From assembly GCA_000310025.1 (NCBI GenBank), contig FN649728.1:1004309-1068308 (forward strand): a stretch of DNA of 64,000 bases. Reading direction: 5' to 3'. Below, in pieces: positions 46,138 to 58,689 of the stretch. The notes beneath the pieces are model-generated. The model had not been told where the DNA came from. It did not search any database and worked only from the letters and a program-made list of their open reading frames with translations. Numbering within the stretch: position 1 is the stretch's first letter; each line of letters opens with the position of its first letter. Both the position numbers and the translations under genes were made by a program. Source of the DNA: Ectocarpus siliculosus. Its lineage: Eukaryota > Sar > Phaeophyceae > Ectocarpales > Ectocarpaceae.

Positions 46138-47914
46138 TATTAAGCCATCAGTTTCAAACTGTTTTGTAGCTGAAACCATGTTTGCTATTCAACTGCTGCG
46201 TGAACACAATCTGGGTATGACCACCCTAGAATATATCTGAACGGAAGAAATTATCTTCTGTCAGAATCATGCAGGAGATAAAGCATCTTTAATTTTTAGT
46301 TTGATTTCTGTACGTTTGCTATGGACCACATCTTCAACTGAGCTTGACGAACTCACTCGTGTTTTCTCAACACGGAAAATCTGACTCAGACACGGTTGAA
46401 GATGTTGCAACACAGTATGACAAAACTTCCAACACCTGTTTCCATGTATATCGTCCAAGGCCTATAGAAACGCCAAAATACATCCTTAGCAAAGATGAAT
46501 TTGATGCGCATAAAGGGGGGGTGATGTGGATGACAGGTGTAGAAGTGCTGTAACCATTGTTGTTGCACATACAAAAGTAGGACCAAGATACGATCCGAAC
46601 GGAAGATCTTACTGATGGTTGATCAGCAAGAGACCCGACTCTGTGGATGCGTCCCTCTTGGCGCCACCTGTGGAGCTTGGGAATCCGAGACCCTCGGGCG
46701 TGGTCTCCCTCGCCCCTTCGGCGGCGCACTCTCTCTTGTCTCTCTCTTCTGAGACCCTCTCCTCTCTAAATCTCGACGAAGAGAACTGCCAGCCCTTAGT
46801 AGTGGGAAAAGACTACTGCGACCTGGGCCTCCCCCCAACGAGGGAAGCCTGTGTCATCAGTCAAAGGAAAAATATCAAACGTAGGGGATGATAAGCTCAT
46901 TATCCACTCCCGTGAGCAAATTAACTCCGATACTGATCTCCCGAGAAAATGGTTCGTTCGGAAGGGGGTGTGTGTCGTATTTTTTCTCGTACGCGCCAAA
47001 ATATGCATAATTTTCTTGTTTCATTTTTTGTTTGTGTTTTTGGTGACATAAGCTACATGTTAATGTACAACCACATGTTTTTAGTATCTTGAGCAGTTAT
47101 TTGGTGTTGACCGGGACCAAACATTCAGGGTGGCAGTAATGATCACGTTGGACAGGCAATAACGACGGGTAGACAATACAAATCATATCCGAAAATCATT
47201 TTTTTCTCGGAAAAAAGTGTGTTTTGAGCGGAACCGAACTCATGGCCTTTTTTTGTGTACGAAGCCTTCGAGGGAATAGTCTGCCTCTACCTCAAACTTT
47301 TAAAGTATTGTCAGAACCGACCTTCCTCATATTTCCGAGCAGAGGGAGTAGTGCTTTGAATAGAATGTCTTAGCTACGATAGGGATGCATACGCGCATTC
47401 GCTAGTCCACAGCACGCCGAAGTGTGGCAGTTGTCCTATACGTTAATGGAACGTTCATAAAAATTCACTCGATAGCAAGACATCACACCTATTATACCTG
47501 CGCTACAACTCTACAGTACCACTCACTCCTCCACTTACTACTTGAACTTTCGCCCTTTTCCTTTCTCAGGACCCCACCCACACCCGTACTCATATCTATC
47601 TCCGACGGGCAGGGGGAGCAGTACGAAATGTGTGGGTGCTTCTTATTCGTGCAGAGGTTTGTCCACCCATCACCAATCATTGCTATCAAGTTCGCGTTGG
47701 TTCATATTTTTTCCATCACTGATCAACGCTTGCTGTCTTGGTGCTTTTTCGGGATTTTCGTGCGATGATGATTTGATATTCACAGCGGTAGACACACATA
47801 CGGGTTCGTCGCATACCACAGGTTGACGCATGGTCGCGTGTCATCGTTGAGCGCAGAGTCACTGCACGGTACGGCAGCAATGTTCACCAGTATCTGGATG
47901 ATGATGTAGACAGT
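46138..47914. other. Unassigned sequence, AT-richer at its left side
   Basis: From 46138 to about 46620 the base composition is more AT-rich than its surroundings. An open frame at 46344-46553 ends in SKDEFDAHKGGVMWMTGVEVL with no recognised family. From 47000 to 47900 lies the probable left region of the second YR retroelement, where no gag domain could be identified. Confidence 0.3.
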
Positions 47915-49949
47915 GTGGGGGGCGCATTGAAGTGCTCGTGGCAGCCGGTGGTGCCGGCTTCTTTACGCCCCATGTCGATGTTGCGTCGGTTCGTGAATTT
48001 TTCGGAGTCGCGAAACGTTTTCCGCACATTGACAACCTCCTCCGCGTGTTGTGTCCTGGCGCCCCCGTCGATGTGGCGCCGGGGGGGGTGTCTCGACGCC
48101 GAATTAAAATACGGCAACCATTCCAGCATTTTACCGTACACTTCGCAGATTACTGACAAGATCGTTTCGGATGTTACGTTAGGTCGTGCTCTTGTCTTCG
48201 ACGTGCAGTTCATCCGTGAAATTTTGGGTGTCCGTGTTTCCCCCCTTGGGGTGGTGGAAGATCCGAAATTCCGCATCATTCATGATCTCACATTCACAGC
48301 GGCTGGTGCGTCGTCTAGCGTCAATGCAGATACAGATTTTGATCGTGCCCCCGAGTGTCTGTTGGGACATGTGCTTTTCGATATCTTGTCGCGCGTATTA
48401 TTTTTGCGCCAATTGCACGGGCCACATCTCGAGATTCTGCTATGTCGTATTGACGTGCGTGAGGCTTTTCGTCAAGTGTTGGTCGACCCTTCGAGGGCAT
48501 CGGTATTCGGATACACGATGGGGGGCGTGGTCGTTATTGACCTTCGTTGCCAGTTTGGCTGGCGTTCGAGCCCAGGTTTTTGGTCGCTGTTCGGTTCCGC
48601 TCTTGAGCATGCACACACCCACACTACTTTTCAGACAGCTTCTGTTTTGCCTGCCGGCGTTGCGGCGGTTGATCATGTTCAGCTTGTTCCTCCCCAACAC
48701 CTCCCCGTTTCGCTACCGCGTGATTGTGCCCAAATTACTACTGGAGGGCGGTTTTGCTGGTTCCGCGTTTTTCGTTCGATATTATGTGGATGACGGCGTG
48801 CTTGTCGAGGCGCGGTTTTTCAAGGATGGTCGTCGTTGCTTACGTGCAGTGCAGTCGATCGCGTCGGACCATTTCCGCCTGCTGGGACACCGGGGGCCAA
48901 ACGATCCTCCGTTGCTGTCTGCAAAGAAGATCACCGATTTTTCTACACGTTTGGAGGTGTTGGGATGGATTTTGGGCACGCAAACTCTCACAGTGACCAT
49001 GCCTCTGCGAAAACAATAGAAATTACATCGTTTGTTGGGCGAGTGGCCGCGGTCGCGTCTGTGTGCGACCGCCCGCCAAGTCGCGGAATTGACCGGTTTT
49101 CTTCTTCACGTGCCTTTTGCCTTGCGTCCAGGCAAATATTTCGTCGGCTGTCTGTTGGCTGATGTCGGCATGCCGCAATCCGAAGTGTTCCCTTCGCGTG
49201 TTTCTAACCCCGCTCGGCGTGTCGTGTTGGGCCCCATGTTTCATGATGATTTGGATTTTTGGCGCTGGTTTGTGCAGCGAGGTCTGGCGTCGCGTGGCGG
49301 ACAGTTGTGTGCACCGATGTACAATGTGGTGCTTCGCCCTCCGGTAATGGCCGTGTTTGCCGATGCGTCCAAAACAGCGTTCGGAGCATACTGTGTGCAA
49401 ACTGGGTGTTATTTCCGGCGTGATTTGACGTGTGACGAGCAGTCCCGTTTTGTGGGGTCTAGCAAGTCTGTATCCGCGTGTCCCGATGTCCGTATCAATG
49501 TTCTTGAGCTACTCGGCATGGTCGCTGCGGCGTGGGTGTTGATCGTGCAACAGCGTCACGTGCCGGTGTCGGCCGGTGACTGCATCCAGTTGCGAGGAGA
49601 CAATCAAGCGAGTGTGGCATGGATTGAGCGGTGTCGCGGAGGCAAGGAGCCGCGGTCCGGCGCGCTCATGCGGATGCTGGGGGCGATTGAAGTGTCTAGC
49701 GGGTGGCTTTTCCAATCGTCCCATGTGCCTGGTGTGCTCAATTCGCTTGCCGATGGTATTTCTCGCTGGCCCGCCGCTGATGTGTACGACAACCTTTGTG
49801 CCGCTGCCCCCCATGTGCGATGGCAGGAAGTGGAGTTGAATCGAGCCGGGCAAGAGATGTGCTCTGCCGTGCTGGGGCCAGCCTCGTCCGCCAGTCACTT
49901 GCGCGAACGTCTGAACGAACTTATCTGGGCCTTTTTGGAGGCTGGGTGA
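47915..49949 (+). pseudogene. RT-RNase H polyprotein of the second YR element, broken
   Basis: Frame 2 encodes the RT fingers and palm (GRALVFDV, VVEDPKFRIIHDLTF, RIDVREAFRQVLVD with the motif A Asp, and CQFGWRSSPGFW). The frame changes near 48690-48720; frame 0 then gives FVRYYVDDGVLVE (motif C) and runs to a single TAG at 49017-49019. It continues in the same frame as RNase H: VFADASKTAFGAY, NVLELLGMVAAAW, LRGDNQASVAWI and VPGVLNSLADGISRW. The ORF ends at 49949, overlapping the recombinase ORF by about 150 bp. One frameshift and one nonsense codon inactivate it. Confidence 0.82.
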
Positions 49950-50963
49950 AATATCGTGTGGCCGTTGTGTATCGGCCGGTGTTTATTGCTGCTGAGACTG
50001 TCCCGCATGATGTCCTTGCTCAATTGGTTGAATACGTCGCGTATGGTTTTTCCGTTTTGGGTCTGCAAAACTCGACGATTGCTAGTCACCTGTCCGCTGT
50101 TAAGTTTTTCCATCGTGTGTAGGGTGAAGGGGAGCTTGATACGCAGCATCCGCTGATTCGTTGTGCTTTACGTGGAGCGGCGCGGGGGCATGCCGACGTG
50201 GGAACACAGCAGCGGTTGCGGCGGTCGGTGTCTTGGGCGATGTTGCAACAGGGGAGTTCGTTGGTGCCTCAATGGGGCGTAGGCGGGCGTCTTTTGTTTC
50301 TTGCGCTGAGAGCCTCTTTCTTCTTTCTGACGCGAGCATCTGAGATGTTTGCGGTGTCGAAATTTTCCATGCATGAGGTTCATGGGTTGCGTCGGGGGGA
50401 CGTAGCGTTTTTTCGGGGGGCGGTCCAGCTATTGCCGTCGGCGCAGTGGCCGTTGGCCGATCGCGTGGAGGTACGTTTTCGTTCGTCCAAAGGGGACCAG
50501 TTTCTTTCGGAAAGGGGCGGTTTGCACGCGCACACGGCAAGGTCCGTGCCGTGGCGTCGACCGAGGGGGTGGTGCAGTGGATGTCATGGTGGAGCTGCTT
50601 TCTCTGTATACGTTTCTGCCTTCGCATGCGCCTCTCGTGGCTTTCGGTGTTGGTCGGGGCCAGTGGGCCATGTGTACTAAGTGTCAAGCTGTTGTGGCCC
50701 TTCGCCAAGTCGTTGCGTTGGCGGGTTTGCAGCCCGAGGAGTACGCGCTGCACTCCCTTCGTATTGGGGGCGCAACTTTCTTGGCGGCGGGGGGTGCATC
50801 GCCGGAGGTTCTTCGTAGAGAAGGGCGATGGTCGGGGGAGAGTAGTTACCAGTGTTATGTTCGGAATGTTGGGGGTGATGCTTCGTGGGTGTCAGAGGTG
50901 TTGGCGAACAAGGAGAAGGTGACTACACAGCCAGGGCAGGGTACCCGATGGGGTGACGTGTGA
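49796..50963 (+). pseudogene. Tyrosine recombinase of the second YR element, broken
   Basis: The N-terminal SAM-like part (ARTSERTYLGLFGGWVKYR) is followed by TAG 50120-50122 in an otherwise open frame, then RLRRSVSW and FFFLTRASEMF with the first catalytic Arg. A frame change lies near 50500-50580. The last part reads EEYALHSLRIGGATFLAAGG (H-x-x-R) and GRWSGESSYQCYVRN with the candidate nucleophile Tyr, stopping at TGA 50961-50963. It would integrate the circular cDNA of the element. At least two lesions make it inactive. Confidence 0.8.
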
Positions 50964-51146
50964 AGGGGTTCTGTGGCGCGTGGTGTATGTCGAGGTCCTT
51001 GTTGTACCGATGTTATTTTGCTGTACGTTGTGTATGCCGTACATATTGTATGTCGTACATATAGTGTGTTTTGTATACATGGTATGCGGTATATGTTGCG
51101 CATGGAAAGGGGGGGGGGATCAGTATGGCGCACCAGCCTTAGGTTT

Positions 51147-51328
51147 GGGGGCAGACAGAGTTTATATATTTCTGTCCGTTGGGTGGCTCATGTTTATACT
51201 GATCGTAAGGAGTAGACCGGGGGCGTGTGTGGTGTGTTGCCCTGCCTGGTCTCCGCTTTTTTCCCCTCCCCCTTGGCGAGCAAAGGGGGTACGCAAAATA
51301 TTGACAAATTTCGAAAGCATCGAGAAAA
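51147..51328 (+). repeat. 180-bp direct repeat, copy 1, after the recombinase ORF
   Basis: Runs from GGGGGCAGACAGAGTTTATA to CATCGAGAAAA and matches 52712-52894 with only a handful of substitutions. The position after the recombinase stop fits a B1 repeat of a YR retroelement; a small LTR pair is an alternative reading. Confidence 0.8.
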
Positions 51329-51544
51329 GCGAAAGATTGACTGACGAAGTAAGGGAAATCTTCGTTTTGTGAGAAGCGGCAGAAATAAACCGTTGGCCAA
51401 TCAGAAAGCAGGAAGCGGATGAGCGTGTTGATTCCTGTTTTCAGAATATACTCGCTTCGCCGTGTTTACCGGGGGCGAGCGAGAGCACGTGTGTGTGCTT
51501 GTGGTGGCCAAGGGTTGTTTCTGCCGTGGCGTTTCTTTTTCCCA

Positions 51545-51594
51545 CCCACCCACCCTTGCTTTTGGGGGTGTCAGTGGACATGGAAATCGGAGCG
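51545..51594 (+). repeat. 50-bp direct repeat flanking C-tract copy C, left
   Basis: The 50 bases starting CCCACCCACCCTTGCTTTTG and ending ATCGGAGCG are repeated exactly at 52141-52190, immediately either side of copy C. They look like a target-site duplication of exceptional length. Confidence 0.8.
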
Positions 51595-52140
51595 TTACCC
51601 CCCACTCGGTGTTTGCCATCGGGATTGGGTTTTCGTCGCTTGGCAACGACGTTGTAAAACAAGCCTACTCACTTCGTGAACTCGGCAACCAGGTTACCGT
51701 TTTTTTTTTTTTACCTCGTTTTTTTTTTTGGCGGTAACCATAATGGTGGTCGAGTAGATCATGTTGTGCGGGGTCGAGAACCCTTACTCCGCGCAACGGG
51801 GGATGATCGCACCACGTTGTGTTAAAATGGTCAAGCTTCCTCGAGGCAGTTACACAGTGCTTACAACTGTCTCTGGAAGTGAAAGCACCAGAAAATAAAT
51901 TAAGTCATACGTAGCTGTCATCCGTACGCAAGGAAGTAAGCACAAGATGCCGAACACCCTTAGCAGGATGCAGCTCACCCTTCATGCGACTCGCCAAATA
52001 CCTCACGGCGCTTCGCGCTTGGTGATGTGAGAGCCTGGTCCGGTGAGAACCCGGCGTGCTCCGTCCCGGCTTTGTAGGGATGCGGGGTCAATGGTCAAAC
52101 GATTACGGCATGCACGATTAGGAGTCCCCCCCCCCCCCCC
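51595..52140 (+). repeat. C-tract repeat family, copy C
   Basis: One leading unit (from 51608, GGTGTTTGCCATCGGGATTG), the family body, and a C-tract from 52126 that merges into the flanking CCCACCC. Inserted between the direct repeats of the second YR element. Confidence 0.85.
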
Positions 52141-52190
52141 CCCACCCACCCTTGCTTTTGGGGGTGTCAGTGGACATGGAAATCGGAGCG
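52141..52190 (+). repeat. 50-bp direct repeat flanking C-tract copy C, right
   Basis: Exact copy of 51545-51594, directly adjoining the C-tract end of copy C. Confidence 0.8.
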
Positions 52191-52711
52191 GCGGCGTTGT
52201 GTCCAATGTGATTGCCTGTCGGGGGGATTCACTGTGTAGCCGCAGTCGGGGTCGCGTGTGCCTATGCTGGGCGCGGTTCCGAGGTGCTCGTCCCATTTCG
52301 TTTTTTTTTTTTTTTAGTGGGATGTGTGTGTATCGCATTTACTTCGGGTTGTATATATGCAGGACGCATGTTGGTGTGTGTATCGGACCGTTGCATGGTT
52401 GGGAGAGTGCACTCTTGGCTGCTGTGTGTGGCTGCGTTGGTGCTGCGCGCTTCCCCGTTGTGTGCCTTACGAGTCTGATTGATTGGTGGACACCCGTATA
52501 TATTATATGATTAATAATACGTGGGGTCCTGGCGACATGTGTGTTTTTCTGCAGTGCGATGGGAAGGTCAGGGGAACAGAGAGTAGCGAGAGACGAGAAA
52601 AATGGTTTTTCTTTGGTGGCCCAAGTGTTTCGCTGAATGGCGATATTAATGTTGATGGGCCTTGTGGGGTTCTCTCGTGGTTTCAGTACGAACAAACAGG
52701 TGTGGTTATCA

Positions 52712-52894
52712 GGGGGCAGACAGAGTTTATATATTTCTGTCCGTTAGGTGGCTGATGTTTATACTGATCGTAAGGAGTAAACCGGGGGCGTGTGTGGTGT
52801 GTTGCCCTGCCTGGTCTCCGCTATTTTCCCCTCCCCCTTGGCAAGCAAAGGGGGTACGCAAAATAATGACAAATTTCGAAAGCATCGAGAAAAA
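52712..52894 (+). repeat. 180-bp direct repeat, copy 2
   Basis: Second copy of 51147-51328; the probable right terminus of the second YR element. It is followed by a short run of degenerate purine-rich repeats (GGGGGCTCCG-type, 52900-52990). Confidence 0.75.
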
Positions 52895-55376
52895 TGGGGG
52901 CCAACGTGGTGATAGAGGGGGCTCCGCAGTGATAAATGGGGGGCACCGTGGTAATATATGGGGGCTCCGCGGAGGAAAACAGGGGGGACTATGCTGATTT
53001 AGGGGGTTCCGTGGATCATTTTGGTCAAAAATGTCGCATTTTCCCAAAATGAAAAAAACTCTGCAGCTATCGACGTAGCTCGACGAGGCGGTCACGAATA
53101 TCGTTGTTTCGCGTTTCAATTTTTTTTCTTTAAAAAGATATCGCACAAAACGTGAATGGACAAATTGTTGTGCATGGACCGTATTGTACCTCTCTCTGGG
53201 TAAAGAATGCGAGGGAATCCCCAATCTACGTATTTTGTGGTGCTACTACAAGGGGTTCGGAGGAAGGGGGCGAACCACCATCGACATGTAAGTAAGTCAG
53301 TTGGCCCGAGATGGTTGGCGACCCTGACCGCTAGTTTGAAAACAACCCAGCCAGGTGTCCTGCATTCATTCTGATTGGTCGAAATCGTCACCACGGACGA
53401 CGGGCCCGCTTGAACGGCCGGTTCTTCTGCGGTCGTTCGTAGGGTGAATAACCGACAAATCACCGCCGACCGGTGTTTTGGTGTCCCGAATCTATCTGTG
53501 TTTGGTGGTTGACTGCTGTTTTGGCAATAAGTTATTGACGCATCAGCGTTTTGAACACAGCCAGCCGTCGTGAGTGCGACTTACGGTAGGAATGGCGGCT
53601 TCCAGCGGTGGTGTGGGTTAGACGCTAAGGAGAGGGAAACTGCTTACTGCGCCTGCCAGTGTTGTTCGAGGCATGCGCACGCATGTTTTCGACGGAAAAA
53701 AGACCCATGCGGCCCTGCCAGCGTCGGAACGCGAAAGAGTTACAAATTTGTCGTTCAGGTCGCCCATCAGCTCTGTCTGGGTTCACCTCGCGTCAGCGGG
53801 GAGGGGTCCATCCACTAGAAAAGGATATTTGATGTTGCGAAAAAAAGAACTGACAGAGTGAATGCCAGACAGACCAAAACGCCTTGTGAGGCAGGCCAGG
53901 GATAGTATGGACGGATGGGTGAAGGGGGCGGAAACCACCCGTGTGGTGTTGCATTGTCTTGCCGACGACAACGTCACGCGCCAAGAGTCATACGCGCGGT
54001 GCAATCTAGGGCACCCAATACCCCCCTTCAGCATGTATCTAGGGCAAATGCTGTGCGTTTGCAAAAGGTAGGTAGAATTGAGTACGTGAGGGATGAGATA
54101 ATCGTTCAGTTGCAAATTGTTCCGTTATTTTCTCTACCGTGCCGCACACCATACCGCACGAAAACTACCACTCCCACCTTCCTCCGTATTCTTCAACTCC
54201 CCTCGATCGGGCATTAACTCGCCTCGATCGAGCATCCGTACAATACAAAATATAATACAAACAAGCAACGGATATCGACACTACACAAGCATCGTAACAA
54301 AAACAGACTGCATCATAACAAAACCACATCCGAACCACACTATTCCCGAATGACACTGACGTAATGAAACTGACGATGAACTTCTAGGGTCAAGAGGTCC
54401 GTCATGTATTTGCTAGAGGAAACGAGTCCTCAACGACACTGCGACTAACAGTTGTTGGCTACCGAATGACCCCAGGAAAACCACCCGCCCTCCTCGTCTA
54501 TCCACGCTCTCACCCATATGTATCCACTACTAACGTTTTCTCCACATGCAAGAATAACTGATACACATGGACTGGCGCCATCCGTGTACGAAACATTGCG
54601 AGAGCGCTAAGCGCGATTCACTGTAGTCACCAGTAAGCAAGCATCCATCCACACAGTACAGCAGTATTACAAGATACGTAAACGACAACTTCTACACAGA
54701 CGATACGTCAACATCAAAATGCCAACAGCCCGTACACAGCAGAGCAGCAGCCTGCACGCAATACCAAACGCAGCATGGTAGGCAGAAACGATACCAAGAG
54801 CAGGGGTGGGGGCTAGGATACTTCACACTGCACGGTTCGTACAACAATTCTTGGCGAACAACCAGACCCGTCACGCACATAAAAAAGTAAACGACTAACT
54901 GATCTAAACGTCCCGCCTAATGAGGCCGGCGACTGCCGTACCCTAGTTCATCAAAATAAACAGACATCATAGATCACACCTCGAAATAATCGTTTCATGG
55001 GTCAGTGCCCCATCCTGAGTTAGAAAAAGCTCTTTTAGGATATATCCTAAACCAATCACGTGCCGCTGAGCCCGCAGAATGACCTTCGTTCTATGCTGAT
55101 CCTCAATCGTAACTTTGGTTGTCACGTGACCTGAGATTGATGGCGTCTAGAGGCCCTGCTCTTGTCGTTGTCGGGAGGGGCGGAAGATCTTCCACCCTAG
55201 TTGATAGCAAAGGCTTCGATAGCGTCGAACCCGCCACAGGTGGTGCCATCGGAAGCACCCGCGCAGACCATGTCGCACACACCCTCGTCTTGTTCCGAGA
55301 AGGTCATGGAACACCAGCACTGCGATCATGTTTTCGGGATGAGAAGGAGCGTGTTGTTAACGTCGCATGGTGGCTT
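52895..55376. other. No assignable gene
   Basis: Short open frames only. Near 54190-54235 a CTCGATCGGGCATTAACTCG-type sequence is duplicated in tandem. Nothing with a recognisable domain, RNA gene or regulatory signal was found. Confidence 0.4.
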
Positions 55377-55923
55377 GGGGGGGGGGGGGGGGACCCCTAA
55401 TCCTGCATGCCGTAATCCTTAAACCCTTGACCTCCCACTCCTACAAAGCCGGGAAGGAACACGCCGGGGTCTCCCCGGAACAGGGTCTCACAGGATCAAG
55501 CGCGAAACTCCCTGAGGTATTCGGCGAGTCGCATGAAGGGTGCGCTGCCTCCTGCTAAGGGTGTTCGGTATCTTGTGCTTACTTCCTTGCGTACGGATGA
55601 CAGCTGCGTATGACTTAAATTATTTTCTGGTGCTTTCACTTCCAGAGACAGTTATAAGCACTGCTGTGTAACTGCCTCGAGAATGCTTGACCAATTTAAA
55701 CAACGTGGTGCGATCATCCTCCTTTGCGCGGAGTGAAGGTTCTCCACCACGCACAACATGATCTACTCGACCACCATTCATTATGGTTACCGCCAAAAAA
55801 AAACACAATGGTAAAACAAAAAAAAGTAACCTGGTTGCCAAGTTCACGAAGTGAATTGGCTGGTTTTACAACGTCGTTGCCAAGCGACGAAAACCCAATC
55901 CCGATGGCAAACACCGAGGGGGG
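55377..55923 (-). repeat. C-tract repeat family, copy D
   Basis: Minus-strand copy: the G-run at 55377-55392 corresponds to the terminal C-tract, and CGATGGCAAACACCGAG near 55901-55917 is the reverse complement of the leading unit. It has one unit and is more diverged from A-C in the last 150 bp. No flanking duplication was recognised. Confidence 0.8.
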
Positions 55924-56773
55924 ATTATGGGACCAACAGGCGATACATCATACCGACGTCAAGAATTTCTTGGCAGTAGAGATCCATGGACAACTGATGA
56001 AAGTCTACCGCAACGAAATATAGGTCCTCAGATTCTGCATTTTGGACGAATGTCAACGACAGCGGTAATTGCAACAGCAGTGGTAATCGTAACCATGACA
56101 TGAACAGCATAATTACCTCGGTCGAGTACTGCAAACCGAAGAATTCAGCGTTCTCTCCGACGCAGTAGTTGTAGCATATCTGCAACGTAGTGGACAGGAA
56201 CGGAACGTAAGCGGCATAGCACGCGAATCACATGCGGCAAGCAAGAACATCGGTCGTGGCTGGTGGGAAAGCACGTGATTCCAACGCGCCCCTTTTCGTT
56301 TTTTTGTGATTTCTCGCTCAACCAACAAACGCATCGTTTTCGCCGGGTCAGGTAGGACTCGAGACAACAAGCGCTGAACAAGCGGTAACACGGGACGGGG
56401 ACACGGTGGATGCGGTGAGGCTAAATGTCATTACAGTGAGATCGAACATCACAACCAATCGAACCCTTCTAAAGAACAGCATTTTTTGACACAACATCCT
56501 TTGTACTGGTGTGCAGTCAAAACTACACAGTCGACCCATTCAATCCTTGGTACAGATAAAAAAAAACCCTTCGCACACACCACACCTCGGCAGACAACTC
56601 CGACAAAGCGGTCATGGTCTCCATAGCCCGAGAACCGTCCCTCAGATCAGCGAAACAGCCCAAAGAAGTGTACGCGTCAGGCACCTGGGAAAAACACCAT
56701 CAGAACAGCAGACGCACCAGGGAAGGGACGGATGGACAGCAATCAATACCGAACAAAGGCCGGGCAGGGAGCA
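55924..56773. other. No assignable gene
   Basis: Open frames on both strands are short and unlike known families. It ends at the second assembly gap. Confidence 0.4.
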
Positions 56774-56873
56774 NNNNNNNNNNNNNNNNNNNNNNNNNNN
56801 NNNNNNNNNNNNNNNNNNNNNNNNNNNNNNNNNNNNNNNNNNNNNNNNNNNNNNNNNNNNNNNNNNNNNNNNN
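56774..56873. other. Assembly gap (100 N)
   Basis: One hundred undetermined bases directly before the first unit of the 530-bp tandem array, so the array may extend into unsequenced DNA. Confidence 0.99.
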
Positions 56874-58689
56874 GCTGCCGAGAGCTTGCTCTGGAATTCC
56901 GCATGCCGCATGGAATCGACCATGTCCGGGTAGTACAGAGAGACGAGCCTCCTTCTGGCTCTCTGGCTAGAGAGGAACGACCATATCTCATCTCTACACT
57001 CCGGTTACACTTCATTTCCGGCCTTTGGGCGAAACACGTGGAGACAATGGCACGGGAAGAGCTACGATCGAAACTGCGTCAGAGCAAGTGGTATACAGAT
57101 GAGCCGGTTGCCGAGAGAATCATCTTCGATCTCGACATCAGCCGGTCGATCTACACGCACATCAGTCTCAGTTTTGTTCAACCCCCCTCGCCTGTTAGTG
57201 TGCAGCCTAGTTGTTGTCGTTCTTCGTGGAAGTGAAGGACGCGTCGTGGGGACTTGCTTGGCCATGAATGATGACACAGTGGTAGAAGAAGGGCTCGACC
57301 TGCTTTCAGAAGGGTGGACGAGAGACAAGGGGCGAGGGGGGTCAGCACCTGCTGCGCTCATCAGCTCAAGGCCGTTTCCATTCTAATGAGCGAGCCTACC
57401 TCGGCTGCAGAGAGCTTGCTCTGGAATTCCGCATGCCGCATGGAATCGACCATGTCCGGGTAGTACAGAGAGACGAGCCTCCTTCTGGCTCTCTGTCTTG
57501 AGAGGAACGACCATATCTCATCTCTACGCCCCAGTTACACTTCATTTCCGGCCTTTGGGCGAGACACGTGGAGACAATGGCACGGGAAGAGCTACGATCG
57601 AAACTGCGTCAGAGTGAGTGGTATACAGATGAGCCGGTTGCCGAGAGAATCATCTTCGATCTCGACATCAGCCGGTCGATGTACACGCACATCAGTCTCA
57701 GTTTTGTTCAACCCCCCTCGCCTGTTAGTGTGCAGCCTAGTTGTTGTCGTTCTTCGTGGAAGTGAAGGACGCGTCGTGAGGACTTGCTTGGCCATGAATG
57801 ATGACACGGTGGTAGAATAAGGGCTCGACCTGCTTTCAGACGGGTGGACGAGAGACAAGGGGCGAGGGGGGTCAGCACCTGCTGCGCTCATCGGCTGAAG
57901 GCCGTTTACATTCTAATGAGCGAGCCTACCTCGGCTGCCGAGAGCTTGCTCTGGAATTCCGCATGCCGCATGGAATCGACCATGTCCGGGTAGTACAGAG
58001 AGACGAGCCTCCTTCTGGCTCTCTGGCTAGAGAGGAACGACCATATCTCATCTCTACACCCCGGTTACACTTCATTTCCGGCCTTTGGGCGAAACACGTG
58101 GAGACAATGGCACGGGAAGAGCTACGATCGAAACTGCGTCAGAGCAAGTGGTATACAGATGAGCCGGTTGCCGAGAGAATCATCTTCGATCTCGACATCA
58201 GCCGGTCGATCTACACGCACATCAGTCTCAGTTTTGTTCAACCCCCCTCGCCTGTTAGTGTGCAGCCTTGTCGTCCTTCTTGCTCTTGTCGTTCTTCGTG
58301 GAAGTGAAGGACGCGTCGTGGGGACTTGCTTGGCCATGAATGATGACACAGTGGTAGAAGAAGGGCTCGACCTGCTTTCTGACGGGTGGACGAGAGACAA
58401 GGAGCGAGGGGGGTCAGCACCTGCTGCGCTCATCGGCTGAAGGCCGTTTACATTCTAATGAGCGAGCCTACCTCGGCTGCCGAGAGCTTGCTCTGGAATT
58501 CCGCATGCCGCATGGAATCGACAATGCCCGGTAGGGGGGCCGATATATGGCGGTGTGAATAGGGCGGTTGTCCGATATATGGCGGCTGAAATTGGCGCAC
58601 ACAACTTGGACCCGATATACGGCGGCACCGCCTTCTATCGACAATCTTCCTGTATAGGGCGGTGACTACCCAAGTATAATCCGTTATAT

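Larger units (their letters stand above)
47915..52894 (+). mobile_element. Second DIRS/Ngaro-order YR retroelement, different family
   Basis: RT, RNase H and tyrosine recombinase occur in that order, and a 180-bp direct repeat follows the last ORF (51147-51328 and 52712-52894). The protein sequences differ clearly from the element at 1-3512, so two families are present. A C-tract repeat (copy C) has been inserted between the two repeats. The left end could not be placed and may lie before 47915. Confidence 0.7.
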
